Origin: Xylophilus ampelinus
Lineage (GTDB): Bacteria > Pseudomonadota > Gammaproteobacteria > Burkholderiales > Burkholderiaceae_C
DNA length: 64,000 bases
Reading direction: 5' to 3'
Assembly: GCF_901875635.1 (NCBI RefSeq)
Contig: NZ_CABFMN010000070.1
Span: 1-64,000 of the forward strand
The notes below the pieces were generated by a model that saw nothing but the letters and a program-made list of their open reading frames with translations, searched no databases and was not told the DNA's origin. Positions 1-10,192 of the stretch are shown one piece after another. The stretch's first letter is position 1; the number at the start of each line of letters is the position of its first letter. The position numbers and the translations under genes were made by a program.

Positions 1-1
1 G

Positions 2-229
2 GAGGCGCCGGCGGCCGACCCCACGGCCGTGGCAGCGCCCATCGCCGGCACGCTGCAGGCCTGGAAGGTGGAGGACGGCGCCGAGGTGGCCGAGGGCGAG
101 ACCATCGCCGTCATGGAGGCGATGAAGATGGAGATGCAGGTGACGGCGCACCGCAGCGGGCGCCTCACGCGCCAGGCCGAAGCTGGCCGGCACGCGGCGG
201 CTGGCAGTGTGATCGCGCGCATCGGCTGA
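2..229 (+). CDS. Biotin carboxyl carrier domain, C-terminal end of a biotin-dependent carboxylase (5' end outside window)
   Basis: This is the last 75 residues of a protein whose start lies upstream of the window. It ends in a biotinyl/lipoyl-attachment domain with the motif EAMKMEM, whose lysine is the biotinylation site. It is preceded by the usual PIAGTL and DGAEVAEGE strands. In the family the biotinyl-lysine carries carboxyl groups from biotin carboxylase to an acyl-CoA or other acceptor. A C-terminal position fits the alpha subunit of an acetyl-, propionyl- or methylcrotonyl-CoA carboxylase. A urea or pyruvate carboxylase cannot be excluded from the tail alone. Reading frame and TGA stop are clear. 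Confidence 0.85.
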   Translation, partial: EAPAADPTAVAAPIAGTLQAWKVEDGAEVAEGETIAVMEAMKMEMQVTAHRSGRLTRQAEAGRHAAAGSVIARIG

Positions 230-264
230 CGACGGACGCGCGGCGTCGCTCAAGGGCCGTCCAA

Positions 265-322
265 GCGCTATATTTTTCATAGCGACTCTCGCCCGTCCCG
301 CGGGCGCTGCGGCCCGATTTAG
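265..322 (+). repeat. Comamonadaceae-type extragenic repeat, copy A
   Basis: The element has three parts. A small dyad, CGCTAT ... ATAGCG (265-284), is followed by a GC-rich dyad CGCCCG ... CGGGCG (290-306) and then a GGCCCGATTT tail (311-320). The same three-part layout recurs at 55071-55126 and, inverted, at 56174-56227. The copy lies between a carboxylase gene and icd. It looks like a short non-coding repeat that could also form hairpins in RNA. Confidence 0.6.
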
Positions 323-499
323 CACTGAAATCCGACCGAGGCCCTGCGGCGAGCGGTGGGGCGGGCACGGCCGCGACAGCAGCGCGGCATACTTCACGGT
401 TGCCGCCAGCGGCCCCTGCGCGCCGGGCCGCGCCGCATTCGGCGCGACAATGCCCGCCGGCCCGTTCCGTTCACTTTCTTCCCAAGGACATCCAGCGCC

Positions 500-2737
<2,238 letters not shown>

Positions 2738-2768
2738 GTCCACGATGCGCGTCGGGCGCGATCGCAAG

Positions 2769-2795
2769 GCCGTCCTTCGGGGCGGCTTTTTTTTT
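2769..2795 (+). terminator. Rho-independent terminator of icd
   Basis: A 7-bp stem (GCCGTCC with GGGCGGC, one G-T pair) closes a TTCG loop. It is followed directly by nine T residues (2787-2795). It lies 32 bases after the icd stop. Confidence 0.92.
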
Positions 2796-2880
2796 CATGA
2801 CGCCAGCACCGAGCTTCGCCGGACCGCGCGAAGCCTGATACAGCAGCATCGGCCGTCGGCCAGAGCCCAGGTATGAAGGT

Positions 2881-3085
2881 TCAATAGGTTGTTGCGGGTG
2901 TTCGCCCGGATAGGTTTTGCGAGGCTGGAAATCGCAAAACCCCCAGTCAACTCAAAGCCCCGAGCCGGATGAACACCCACAAGAATGCCCATTGACGTAC
3001 CTGCGCCGCCTGGAGATGGTTCAAGACATCACCAATCGTGGTACCAGCGCATCCGATGCAGCCACCAAGCATGGCGTCATGCCAC
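2881..3085 (+). mobile_element. Remnant of an IS481-family element (left end plus start of the transposase)
   Basis: The segment begins TCAATAGGTTGTT, the same 13 bases that start the other IS481 remnant at 23840. A transposase start follows at 2969 (MNTHKNA). After a one-base shift it continues as LTYLRRLEMVQDITNRG with SASDAATKHGV, which looks like the N-terminal helix-turn-helix of IS481 transposases. Similarity stops near 3085, where a different pseudogene begins on the other strand. The DDE domain and right end are absent, so this copy is dead. It marks the left edge of the catabolic island. Confidence 0.65.
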
Positions 3086-3337
3086 TCAGGCCGATGCGGG
3101 GGGCCCCACCAAAGCGCCCTGGATATCGTGGCGCGCCATGGCCTCGGCGACGAAGCCGGAGGATTTCATGTCCTCGACAAACTCGCCGAGGTAGCCGACT
3201 ACCTCCGTGCCTCGGCTACGCGGCGTTCCCATCGCCTGCTGGATCAGCATGAACCGGCCGGGCAGGAGGCGCAGACCCTTCAACCTCGCCGCGTCTGCCG
3301 CCAGTTGTTGGCGGACGCCCGCGGCCACCTCGACCTG
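3086..3337 (-). pseudogene. C-terminal fragment of a solute-binding-like protein
   Basis: The translated fragment reads EVAAGVRQQL, then LRLLPGRFMLIQQAMG, then VEDMKSSGFVAEAMARH. This closely matches the C-terminal third of the intact protein at 45762-46502 (EVAAGIRQLL, LRMLPGRFMVIQQAMG, VEDMKAAGFVADALARH). The N-terminal two thirds are missing. The fragment reads in the same frame as the truncated acyl-CoA synthetase start immediately upstream, separated by a TAG stop. It is a recombination junction, not a working gene. Confidence 0.7.
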
Positions 3338-3478
3338 CTAAGCGAGGAACTCGTCCACAACGGCCGGCGAGGTGCTTGCCCGGCCGATTTCTGCCTTTCT
3401 GAGGCGGGCCTGCTCGGCCCAGAAGGCCTCGGGCTGCTCGACGGACTGGCGGTAGAGGGTGCGGTAACGGTTGGTCAT
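3338..3478 (-). pseudogene. Truncated start of an acyl-CoA synthetase (46 codons)
   Basis: The ATG overlaps the TGA of the preceding gene (ATGA), so it was once translationally coupled as the last gene of the operon. The first 26 residues, MTNRYRTLYRQSVEQPEAFW and onward, resemble the N-terminal segment of acetyl/propionyl-CoA synthetase-type AMP-forming ligases (YRxSxExPExFWAE). Similarity ends after about residue 30, and a TAG stop follows at codon 47. The rest of the about 600-residue enzyme is gone, replaced by a fragment of a solute-binding-like gene. The call rests on a short motif. Confidence 0.55.
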
Positions 3479-4131
3479 AGGCCAATCGACATGGCAAGTG
3501 CCTGGTCGCGCCAGACATCAAGATCCGGGCCGGGCGTCTCCAGTGCGAACTCGAGCGTCAGCGCACGCAGCCCAGGGGCATCCCGCACAGCGACGCACTC
3601 CCCCCGCACACCCACCTTTTCAAGAAGTTCTTCGGCCCAGGTAGCCTTTCCGATGGAGCGCAGGAGTGCGGCCATGAAATACGACTCCCGCGCGACCAAC
3701 GCCACCAGGACCCGATCCGCACATCGACTCGCCAACACGTCAGCCAGCCTGCGCAAGGGCACGCATCGGGTGTCCACGCGCAATGGCAGACCTGCTCCCG
3801 TTGCGAGGCACTCATCATTCGATGCCTTCGGTGCCGTCCAGTCGATACCCATCACGGCGACTGCGTCACCCTGGATTCGTGCGATCGAGACGTGCCTCAG
3901 ATCGTAGTGCTCTCCGTTGATCGGATGCCTGCCGGGATCGCGCACACCGCGCAGGAGTTGCAAGGCGATAGCCGTGGGGTCGGTCGACGCGTGCGCGTTG
4001 TCTGGTGGGCTCAAGACAACGCCGTGCTCGTCGACCAGCACGCCGGTCCAGCCATCGAGGGCCAGGTGCTCCAGAAGACCGGCGGCCGGCGTCGTCGCTC
4101 CGCAATGAGCAGGACCCGAAGCGGTGATCAT
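3475..4131 (-). CDS. Hypothetical protein, 218 residues, in the monooxygenase operon
   Basis: I do not recognise the family. The protein is soluble, without signal peptide or membrane segment. Residues 26-95 (GWTGVLVDEHGVVLSPPD, then RHVSIARIQGDAVAVMGIDW) alternate strands and turns in a way reminiscent of a PAS/GAF-like sensor or ligand domain, but this is only an impression. It starts 5 bases after the SDR stop. Its own stop overlaps the start of the truncated acyl-CoA synthetase. It is therefore a late gene of the operon that begins at the LLM oxygenase and is expected to be co-expressed with it. Confidence 0.7.
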   Translation of the reverse strand: MITASGPAHCGATTPAAGLLEHLALDGWTGVLVDEHGVVLSPPDNAHASTDPTAIALQLLRGVRDPGRHPINGEHYDLRHVSIARIQGDAVAVMGIDWTAPKASNDECLATGAGLPLRVDTRCVPLRRLADVLASRCADRVLVALVARESYFMAALLRSIGKATWAEELLEKVGVRGECVAVRDAPGLRALTLEFALETPGPDLDVWRDQALAMSIGL

Positions 4132-4136
4132 CCCCG

Positions 4137-4982
4137 TCAGGCCTCGCCCGGACCCTCAGGCGCTTCGTAAACCCCCCGGGCAAGCAATGCGTTCGACCCG
4201 AGATCGGCGCCGTTCCACCGGGTGAAGTAGCCGGCAGTAAGGCCGCCGTCGACCGGTATCGTCGCCCCGGAAACGTAGGAAGAAGCGTCCGAAAGCAGGA
4301 ACAGGCACACCTGGGCCTGCTCCTCGGCGACAGAGAGCCGCGCCAGGGGGACGCGGTCCACCATCGCGTGCTGGATGTGATCGGCCGGGACGTTGCGACG
4401 CAGCAGTGGCGTGTCGACCACGCCTGGCGCCACGGCGTTGACCCGCACACCCTGCCGTCCCCATTCGATGGCCAGCGCCCGGGTAAGACCGACGACGCCG
4501 TGCTTGGTAGCCGAGTAGTTTGCGCGACCGGCGTGACCTCCGAGCGCATTGGTCGAAGCAATGGCAACGATCGATCCGCCGCGCCGTGCCACCATGCGCC
4601 CTCCAACGGCTCGGATCGATCGAAAGAGGCCGGTGAGGTTCACGCCCAGCACGCTGTCCCAGGCTTCGTCGCTCATCGAATCCGCCGGTTCCGGACGAGA
4701 GATCCCGGCACATCCGACCATCGCGCGCACGTGTCCCAATTCTTGCTCGACGTCGTCGAGGACACGCTGCCAGCCCTGGGTATCCCGTACATCCAGCACC
4801 CGTCCGGCGCAGATGATGCCTTCCGACTGCAACGTGCGGACGGCCGCTTCGGTCGCCTCCTTCTGTGCGTCGATGATCGCGACCGGCATGCCCTGCCGCC
4901 CCCCAAGCCGTGCAACAGCCAGCCCGATGCCAGACGCCCCGCCCGTGACGAGCAGTGTCCGCCCTTTGAGTTCAAAGTCCAC
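4137..4982 (-). CDS. SDR family oxidoreductase
   Basis: The protein has 281 residues and is a classical short-chain dehydrogenase. TGGASGIG forms the nucleotide-binding turn near residue 13, and YSATK supplies the catalytic Tyr and Lys. The downstream PG and GATIPVDGG segments are typical of the FabG-like group. The GTG at 4982 is chosen because CGGAGG lies seven bases before it; no ATG fits the family start. It is encoded 19 bases after the flavin reductase-IclR gene. A likely role is oxidising the alcohol made by the oxygenase or reducing a beta-keto intermediate; the substrate is not deducible. Confidence 0.88.
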   Translation of the reverse strand: MDFELKGRTLLVTGGASGIGLAVARLGGRQGMPVAIIDAQKEATEAAVRTLQSEGIICAGRVLDVRDTQGWQRVLDDVEQELGHVRAMVGCAGISRPEPADSMSDEAWDSVLGVNLTGLFRSIRAVGGRMVARRGGSIVAIASTNALGGHAGRANYSATKHGVVGLTRALAIEWGRQGVRVNAVAPGVVDTPLLRRNVPADHIQHAMVDRVPLARLSVAEEQAQVCLFLLSDASSYVSGATIPVDGGLTAGYFTRWNGADLGSNALLARGVYEAPEGPGEA

Positions 4983-5001
4983 GATATGCCTCCGGATGTT
5001 C

Positions 5002-6135
5002 TCAGCGCGCTGGTCGGTGTCCCGACGGAAAGCCAAGTCGTTCGGACAGGCGCGCCGCGGCCTCGCGCAGCCTGGGAATGCCGGGGTCGGCAGCGTCGAA
5101 CTCCTCCGCGTCGCCCATCAGTGTGAGCGCCAGCACGATCTCGCCACGCGCGTCGAACACGGGCACGCTGAACGACGTGATGGCCTTGAAGTTGATGCCG
5201 GGGTTCATGATTCCGGCCATCGAGGCCATTCCCTCGTCCCGCACCGCTGTACGCCACCGGTCGAACTCCAGCCGGGTCGCGAAGGGCGCGGACTCGCCGG
5301 ACTTGCTCACCTGCTGCAGTTCCGCATCGATCAGTGGTGCCACGAGGTCTGGCGAAGCAAATGCCGCGAAGACAGCGCCGGTCGCAGAGTCCAGCAGACT
5401 GAGGACCAGACCGCATCGCAGCGTGGTCGGTAAAGGATTGGAGGCCTCGGTCCACCAGATGATCGTCGGGCCGTGGTTGCCCCAAACGCCCAGGCCTACG
5501 GCGTGGTCCGTGTCCTTGGCCAGATCCTCGACGACGGGTCGGGCCGCGTGGACGGCCTTCAGCGTGGCGATGTTCCTGTCGTCCGCGTCCGAAGGCAGAA
5601 GCGGCGCATGCGAATGCACCGTCATATAGCTACCGCTGCGCAGTGCCAGCGGGCGGCGCCCCGAGTTTCGCACCCGCAGCACGCGGCCGATGAACACCAC
5701 ATGGTCGCCACCGGGGTAGCTCGCCTCGCGACGGCACTCGAGCTGGGCAACGGCACCGTCGATCAGGGGCACCCCGTTGCCACCTCTGGAAATGGAGACG
5801 CCTGCAAAACGGTCAGGGCCGGACTTGGCGAAGCGATTCGAGATGTCGACCTGGTCTTCGGCAAGGATGTTGACCGCGAACGTCTCCGCCGTGCTGTAGA
5901 TCGGAAAATTGGTGGCGTTGAGCCTCAAGCTCCAGAGGATCAGCGGCGGGTCGAGCGATACCGAGCTGAAGGAGTTCGCTGTCAGCCCGTAGAGTGTGCC
6001 GTCCGGGCTGACCGTTGTGATCACGGTCACCCCGGTCACAAACTCCCCCAGGCAGCGCCGAAAGTCCATGGACGTGAACTCGGTCATCTCGGCCGCGATC
6101 TCTTGCAGAGCCTGCGTGGTGGTGACCTTGGTCAC
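5002..6135 (-). CDS. Flavin reductase fused to an IclR-type effector domain
   Basis: The protein has 377 residues in two parts. Residues about 20-173 are an FMN-binding split-barrel flavin reductase: FVTGVTVITT, GLTANSFSSVSLDPP, and a GDHVVFIGRV motif with the conserved GDH. Residues about 190-360 resemble the ligand-binding half of IclR regulators (GNHGPTIIWW, LRCGLVLSLLDSATG, TSFSVPVFDARGEIVLALTL) with no DNA-binding domain. In two-component monooxygenases such a reductase supplies reduced FMN to the oxygenase, here the LLM protein two genes upstream. The appended domain could let the substrate regulate electron supply, as the C-terminal domain of the Acinetobacter hydroxyphenylacetate reductase does. 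The GTG start overlaps the previous stop (GTGA). Confidence 0.88.
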   Translation of the reverse strand: MTKVTTTQALQEIAAEMTEFTSMDFRRCLGEFVTGVTVITTVSPDGTLYGLTANSFSSVSLDPPLILWSLRLNATNFPIYSTAETFAVNILAEDQVDISNRFAKSGPDRFAGVSISRGGNGVPLIDGAVAQLECRREASYPGGDHVVFIGRVLRVRNSGRRPLALRSGSYMTVHSHAPLLPSDADDRNIATLKAVHAARPVVEDLAKDTDHAVGLGVWGNHGPTIIWWTEASNPLPTTLRCGLVLSLLDSATGAVFAAFASPDLVAPLIDAELQQVSKSGESAPFATRLEFDRWRTAVRDEGMASMAGIMNPGINFKAITSFSVPVFDARGEIVLALTLMGDAEEFDAADPGIPRLREAAARLSERLGFPSGHRPAR

Positions 6136-6464
6136 TGCTGCGTCCCCTCGTACTCCACATGCGCCCGGATGGCCCCTGTGGACGGATCGATCCATCCATG
6201 GGACGCTGCCTTGGCGATCATGGCGTCCAGTTGCGTGTGCCACCCGGGCTCATCAGTCCGGCCGGACCAGCGGCGCAGCGCGGTGGCGGACACCCAGAAC
6301 ACCGAGTCGGACTCGAACTCGCCCACATCCGCAAGCGCCGTGCGGAGGATGCCGCTGACCGGCGGCTTCCCCGACACGACAATCTTGAAGGACTTGAAGT
6401 CGTCCGGATCCTCAAGAACGACCCGGCTGCCATTCCATCTGAGGAACATTCCCAGCTCCGTCAC
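6132..6464 (-). CDS. Small hypothetical protein, 110 residues, coupled to the LLM monooxygenase
   Basis: I do not recognise this family. The protein is soluble and begins MTELGMFLRWNGSRVVLEDP. It has a tryptophan-rich middle and no cysteine or membrane segment. Its start overlaps the stop of the LLM oxygenase (ATGA) and its stop overlaps the start of the flavin reductase (GTGA). It is thus translated between the two halves of the presumed monooxygenase. That placement suggests an accessory or assembly subunit, but this is inference only. Confidence 0.72.
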   Translation of the reverse strand: MTELGMFLRWNGSRVVLEDPDDFKSFKIVVSGKPPVSGILRTALADVGEFESDSVFWVSATALRRWSGRTDEPGWHTQLDAMIAKAASHGWIDPSTGAIRAHVEYEGTQQ

Positions 6465-7615
6465 CGGCCCTTGGCCACTTCGGCCTCATGCTTGTCGAAG
6501 GCCTTCTGGGCTGCGCCCCGGCGCATGGCCAACAGGTCTGCGTTGCGCTCCTGCATCCAGTCGTAGGTGGCCTGTCGGTTCTTGTTCGCGCCACTGAAGT
6601 GGGGCATGACGTAGCGAGCGTAGAGTTCGTACGACTTCATACACTGGTCCCAGTCCGCCCAGTCAACATGCTGTGCCAGAAAGACGCCGAACTGCCCCTG
6701 CTTGCCGCGCAGGCGCTCGATCATCTCGATGGCGTCCTCCGGACTGCCGATCACCGCCCGCTTCGACTCGATGAGCACATCCACGACGTCCCGCCCGTCC
6801 CGCGGGAAAGGGTTAGGGGCCACCATGTCGTAGTAGCGCGACCAGCGCTCCAGACCGTGCCGGACGTTCTCGCGCGCCTTTTCCCTGGTTTCGGCGATGT
6901 GCACCGGTGCCACCAGGCGCAAGTTGGAGGGATTCATGGTGTTGCCGTGCTGCGCGGCGACCTCGTTTGCGATCTTCCAGTTGCTCGCAAGCACGTCGAA
7001 GCCGCCTGCCTGGGACGCAGCCACGCAAAGCATCGACAACCCAAAGCGTCCTGCCGCGCGCCCGCCAGATGGCGTCCCGGCGCTGGCAACGGCCATCTCG
7101 AGCGGCTGCGAGAAGGGCAGCAAATGCGCGCGCGCGTTAACGAGGTTGAACCAGTCGGTCTTCGCGGTGACGGTCTCGCCGCGCAGCAAGCGGACTATCA
7201 CATCGATGCCCTCGAGCATCATGTCCCGGGTCTTGTCCGGATCCAGGCCGAGCATCAGGGCGTCCGTCATGAGCAGTCCCGGCCCAAAACCGAAGGAGAC
7301 GCGCCCCATCGTCATGTGATCAAGCTGGGCCATGCGGTTGGCGATCACGAGGGGGTTGTGGTACGGCACCGTGATGACGCCGGTGCCGAAGCGCAGACGA
7401 CGCGTGACCTCCGCAGCGGCCGCGATCAGGAGGTCCGGCGCCGCGATCATCTCGTAGCCGCCCGAGTGGTGTTCGCCGACCCAGAGCTCGTCAAAGCCGA
7501 GCCGGTCCAGGTGCTGGGCCAGTTCGATGTCTCGCCGCAACCAGGTGGTCGGGCCCTCTTCGATGGGGTGGTAGGGTGCCAAGAATACGCCGTGACGCAG
7601 GGGAATGTTGGACAT
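6461..7615 (-). CDS. LLM class flavin-dependent monooxygenase
   Basis: The protein has 384 residues and is a bacterial luciferase-like (beta/alpha) barrel. Family segments include LGFDELWVGEHH near residue 40, FGTGVITVPYHNPL near 77 and GRVSFGFGPGLL. Members use reduced FMN from a partner reductase to insert oxygen into ketones, terpenes, alkanes or amines. It is the first gene of an operon that continues with a small protein, the flavin reductase-IclR fusion, an SDR and two further genes. A putative GntR operator lies 50-67 bases upstream. It is the probable ring-opening or hydroxylating enzyme of the island; the substrate cannot be read from sequence. Confidence 0.92.
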   Translation of the reverse strand: MSNIPLRHGVFLAPYHPIEEGPTTWLRRDIELAQHLDRLGFDELWVGEHHSGGYEMIAAPDLLIAAAAEVTRRLRFGTGVITVPYHNPLVIANRMAQLDHMTMGRVSFGFGPGLLMTDALMLGLDPDKTRDMMLEGIDVIVRLLRGETVTAKTDWFNLVNARAHLLPFSQPLEMAVASAGTPSGGRAAGRFGLSMLCVAASQAGGFDVLASNWKIANEVAAQHGNTMNPSNLRLVAPVHIAETREKARENVRHGLERWSRYYDMVAPNPFPRDGRDVVDVLIESKRAVIGSPEDAIEMIERLRGKQGQFGVFLAQHVDWADWDQCMKSYELYARYVMPHFSGANKNRQATYDWMQERNADLLAMRRGAAQKAFDKHEAEVAKGR

Positions 7616-7664
7616 CGATGCCGTCTCCGAGTGAGTGGTTGTCAGTAGAAGCTAGGTCTAAAGG

Positions 7665-7682
7665 CCTGTCAATAGGTCTAGT
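7665..7682. promoter_or_regulatory. Putative GntR operator upstream of the LLM operon
   Basis: CCTGTCAATAGGTCTAGT matches the island's 18-bp site (11019, 22933) at 14 of 18 positions, including the first 11 in a row. It lies 50 bases upstream of the LLM start, where a repressor could block the promoter. TAGGTCTA also occurs twice, 20 bases apart (7653 and 7673). Confidence 0.5.
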
Positions 7683-7703
7683 ACAGTCGGGAAATCATGG
7701 ACC

Positions 7704-8984
7704 CTACAGCGGTGCGGCGTCCTGCGACGTCGTGGCGCCTGCCGCGGCATGACCCGGGCTCTCCGCCGTCACGCCTGCTGCCAGCAGGGTGCCGATCTGC
7801 GCATCGTCGTAGCCCAGCTCGCGAAGCACCTCGACGCTGTGTTGGCCGATCCGGGGCGGCGGGCGGTACCCGGTCGGGATGGTGCCGTGCCATTCGCTGG
7901 GCACCGCCGTCTCGCGAATCACACCCAGACCGGGCACCTCTTCGTGCCTGAAAAAGCCAATGTCCTCGAGGTGTCCATCCTGCAGGAGTGTCTCGAAGGT
8001 ATGGACCGGGAACACGGGAATGTCCGCCGACTTGAGCAGATCGCGCCACTCCGCCGTGGTCTTCTGCGCGAGATGCTTTTCCACGAATGCATTCAGCTCA
8101 TCGGCATGGTGCGTGCGCGACGTGATCGTCTTGAGGCGCGGGTCGGTTGCCAGCATGTCGCTCATCCCCAGGATCTCGAGGAAAGCCTTCCAGTGATGGT
8201 CCTGGTAGATCACGCAACAGACGTAGGCGTCCTTCGTGCGGAACGGTCGCCGCGCGGAGGACAGCAATCTCGGATAGCCGTATTCGCCCCTGTCGGGAAC
8301 GAACTTCTGACCGTAGAGATGGTCACCCAGCAGGTAAGGCACCATGGTCTCGAACATCGGAACGTCGACTCGCTGACCCTTTCCCGTCCGGCTTCGTGCA
8401 TACAGCGCACTGGCGATCACACCGAACGCGTACAGCCCTACCGAGCGGTCCACCAGGTTGATGGGCACGAACCGCGGCGTGCCGTCGACGCTGGCTGCCA
8501 TCGCGCTGGGCATGGCGGTTGCAGCCTGTATGAGGTCGTCGAACGCCGGCGAAGGGCCATAGCGGCCCTTCTGTGAGAAGCCGAACATGCCGACGTAGAC
8601 CAGCCGCGGATTGATCTCGCTCAACGCTTCGTAGGTCAGCCCGAGGCGTTGCATCGCCGCAGGCCGGACGTTGTAGGTCAGCACGTCCGCGTCCGCAATG
8701 AGCCGCATCAGCACGTCGCGGCCCGCCGCTTCCTTGAGGTTCAACACCATGCTGCGCTTGTTGCGGTTGACTCCCAGAAAGATGGGACCCATGCGTTCAT
8801 CGCCCCCTGGCCCGATCTTGCGGGTCGCATCGCCTCCGGGCGGCTCGATCTTGATCACGTCGGCGCCCAGATCCGCCAACATCTGCGTCGCAGAAGGCCC
8901 CATGAGTACTGCGGTGATGTCGATCACCTTCACGCCCGAAAGCGGTCCTGACGTGGCACCGGCTTCTTCTCTGTCTTTGGTCAT
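7704..8984 (-). CDS. CaiB/BaiF family CoA transferase
   Basis: The protein has 426 residues and belongs to family III CoA transferases. LADLGADVIKIEPPGGD lies near residue 37, NRNKRSMVLNLK near 73, and FDDLIQAATAM holds the aspartate that forms the acyl-enzyme anhydride in this family. Such enzymes move CoA from succinyl-CoA or another thioester onto a carboxylic acid without ATP. That could replace the acyl-CoA synthetase that is truncated at the end of the neighbouring operon. The gene is the third of an operon (crotonase, iron-ADH-like, CoA transferase) with 21 bases between stop and start. The acid activated is unknown. Confidence 0.93.
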   Translation of the reverse strand: MTKDREEAGATSGPLSGVKVIDITAVLMGPSATQMLADLGADVIKIEPPGGDATRKIGPGGDERMGPIFLGVNRNKRSMVLNLKEAAGRDVLMRLIADADVLTYNVRPAAMQRLGLTYEALSEINPRLVYVGMFGFSQKGRYGPSPAFDDLIQAATAMPSAMAASVDGTPRFVPINLVDRSVGLYAFGVIASALYARSRTGKGQRVDVPMFETMVPYLLGDHLYGQKFVPDRGEYGYPRLLSSARRPFRTKDAYVCCVIYQDHHWKAFLEILGMSDMLATDPRLKTITSRTHHADELNAFVEKHLAQKTTAEWRDLLKSADIPVFPVHTFETLLQDGHLEDIGFFRHEEVPGLGVIRETAVPSEWHGTIPTGYRPPPRIGQHSVEVLRELGYDDAQIGTLLAAGVTAESPGHAAAGATTSQDAAPL

Positions 8985-9005
8985 TGCATACCTTCTTCTC
9001 TTGGA

Positions 9006-10166
9006 CTACCAGGCTCGCTCCAACAGGTTCCGCAGTTGTCCCACGCCCTCCACGGGCCGGGGCCCCTGCTGCAGGAACCAGTCCTGGGCGGCGGCACGCG
9101 CGATCTCATCCAGGTCGCTCTCTCGGACTTGCAGGTCCCGCAGCCGGCTGGGCGCGCCTGCGGCTTCCAGAAGGCGCCTGAGCGCTGCGGGCTGGAGCAC
9201 ATCTGCAATCGCCTCGGCGCCGTGGGGCCGCAGGACACGCCGTTCCATGCATCGTCCTGGGAGCTCCAGGTTGAAAGCCACTGTGAGGGGTAGCAGCACG
9301 GCATTAACGAAGCCGTTGTCGGCCCCCGTTCGAGCGCCGCAAGCATGGCTCAGCGCGGAGCAGACACCGCCGCCCGCGTGGTCGGTGCCGCGGCCACAGA
9401 GCACCGCAGCCAGCATGAGCTCGCCTCTGGCAGCCTCGTCGTCGATGCTCCCAACCCGACCGAGCACCGACCGGACCAAGTGAACGGCCTGCAGGAAGTC
9501 TGCGTCGGTCATCGGGTTGCCGGCCGGCGCCTGCAGGCCCTCGATCGCCATCGCCAGGGTGTTGATCGCCGCTGCCAGCACCAGTGAAGCAGGCGCGCTC
9601 GCAAGAAATTGCGGATGGATGAAAACCGCACTGGCACGCGTTTTGGGGTCGAACAGTGCCATTCGGCGGCCCGTCACCTCATCGAGCACTGCGCTTCCAG
9701 CCTTTACGCAGGCCGTCGTCGGCGTTGTCGGAATCACAAACTGGGCCACCTTCGGTGCATCGAGCCGTGGGCTCGCCAAGCTCCCAGACGGCCTTTGCGA
9801 CGTCGCCAGTGCCGACACGTCCCTTCCCTCGGCAAGCACGATGGCGGCTGCGCGCGCCGTCACAATGGTCGAGCCGCCGCCGACCGCTACCACTGCATCT
9901 GCCCCCAGTCTCTCCAGCATTTGCGCGGCCTCGATGACGACGCCAGCAGGCGAATGCGCGCGCACCCCATCGAAAATGCCCGCAAAGCTGCCACCCAGGG
10001 CCTGCGACACGAGATCGAGGAGGTCCGGATGCCCAGCGACACTCCGTCCGCAGACAACCATCGCACGGCGCAGACGCAGCCGATCCATCTCCCGGCTCAA
10101 GGCGCCAAGCGCGCCACGCCCGTAGTGCAGACGAAGCGCCGACCCTAGGTAGCGGAAGTCGTGCAT
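9006..10166 (-). CDS. Iron-containing alcohol dehydrogenase family protein with altered metal site
   Basis: The protein has 386 residues. The N-terminal NAD(P) domain is intact (AVVAVGGGSTIVTARA, then FVIPTTPTTACVKAGSAV). The iron-binding domain deviates. Where the family has DALxHAIE this protein has NTLAMAIE. Where it has HGxxNA this protein has NGFVNA. Only the His in ALSHACGA is kept. Three of the usual four ligands (one Asp, three His) therefore appear replaced. It could be a metal-independent reductase, as suggested for some maleylacetate-reductase-like members, or catalytically altered. The ATG at 10166 is chosen because the family start MHDFRYLG begins there; the Shine-Dalgarno sequence is weak. 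Confidence 0.82.
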   Translation of the reverse strand: MHDFRYLGSALRLHYGRGALGALSREMDRLRLRRAMVVCGRSVAGHPDLLDLVSQALGGSFAGIFDGVRAHSPAGVVIEAAQMLERLGADAVVAVGGGSTIVTARAAAIVLAEGRDVSALATSQRPSGSLASPRLDAPKVAQFVIPTTPTTACVKAGSAVLDEVTGRRMALFDPKTRASAVFIHPQFLASAPASLVLAAAINTLAMAIEGLQAPAGNPMTDADFLQAVHLVRSVLGRVGSIDDEAARGELMLAAVLCGRGTDHAGGGVCSALSHACGARTGADNGFVNAVLLPLTVAFNLELPGRCMERRVLRPHGAEAIADVLQPAALRRLLEAAGAPSRLRDLQVRESDLDEIARAAAQDWFLQQGPRPVEGVGQLRNLLERAW

Positions 10167-10192
10167 GACAGCAGCGCAGCCCAGGGCGGCAC

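Noticed and set aside
7665..7682. Idea that the operator-like site is a third IS481 end, since TCAATAGGT is shared with the IS left ends
   Set aside because: Only nine bases are shared. The site matches the island's 18-mer at 14 of 18 positions and lies at an operon promoter with no transposase sequence following.
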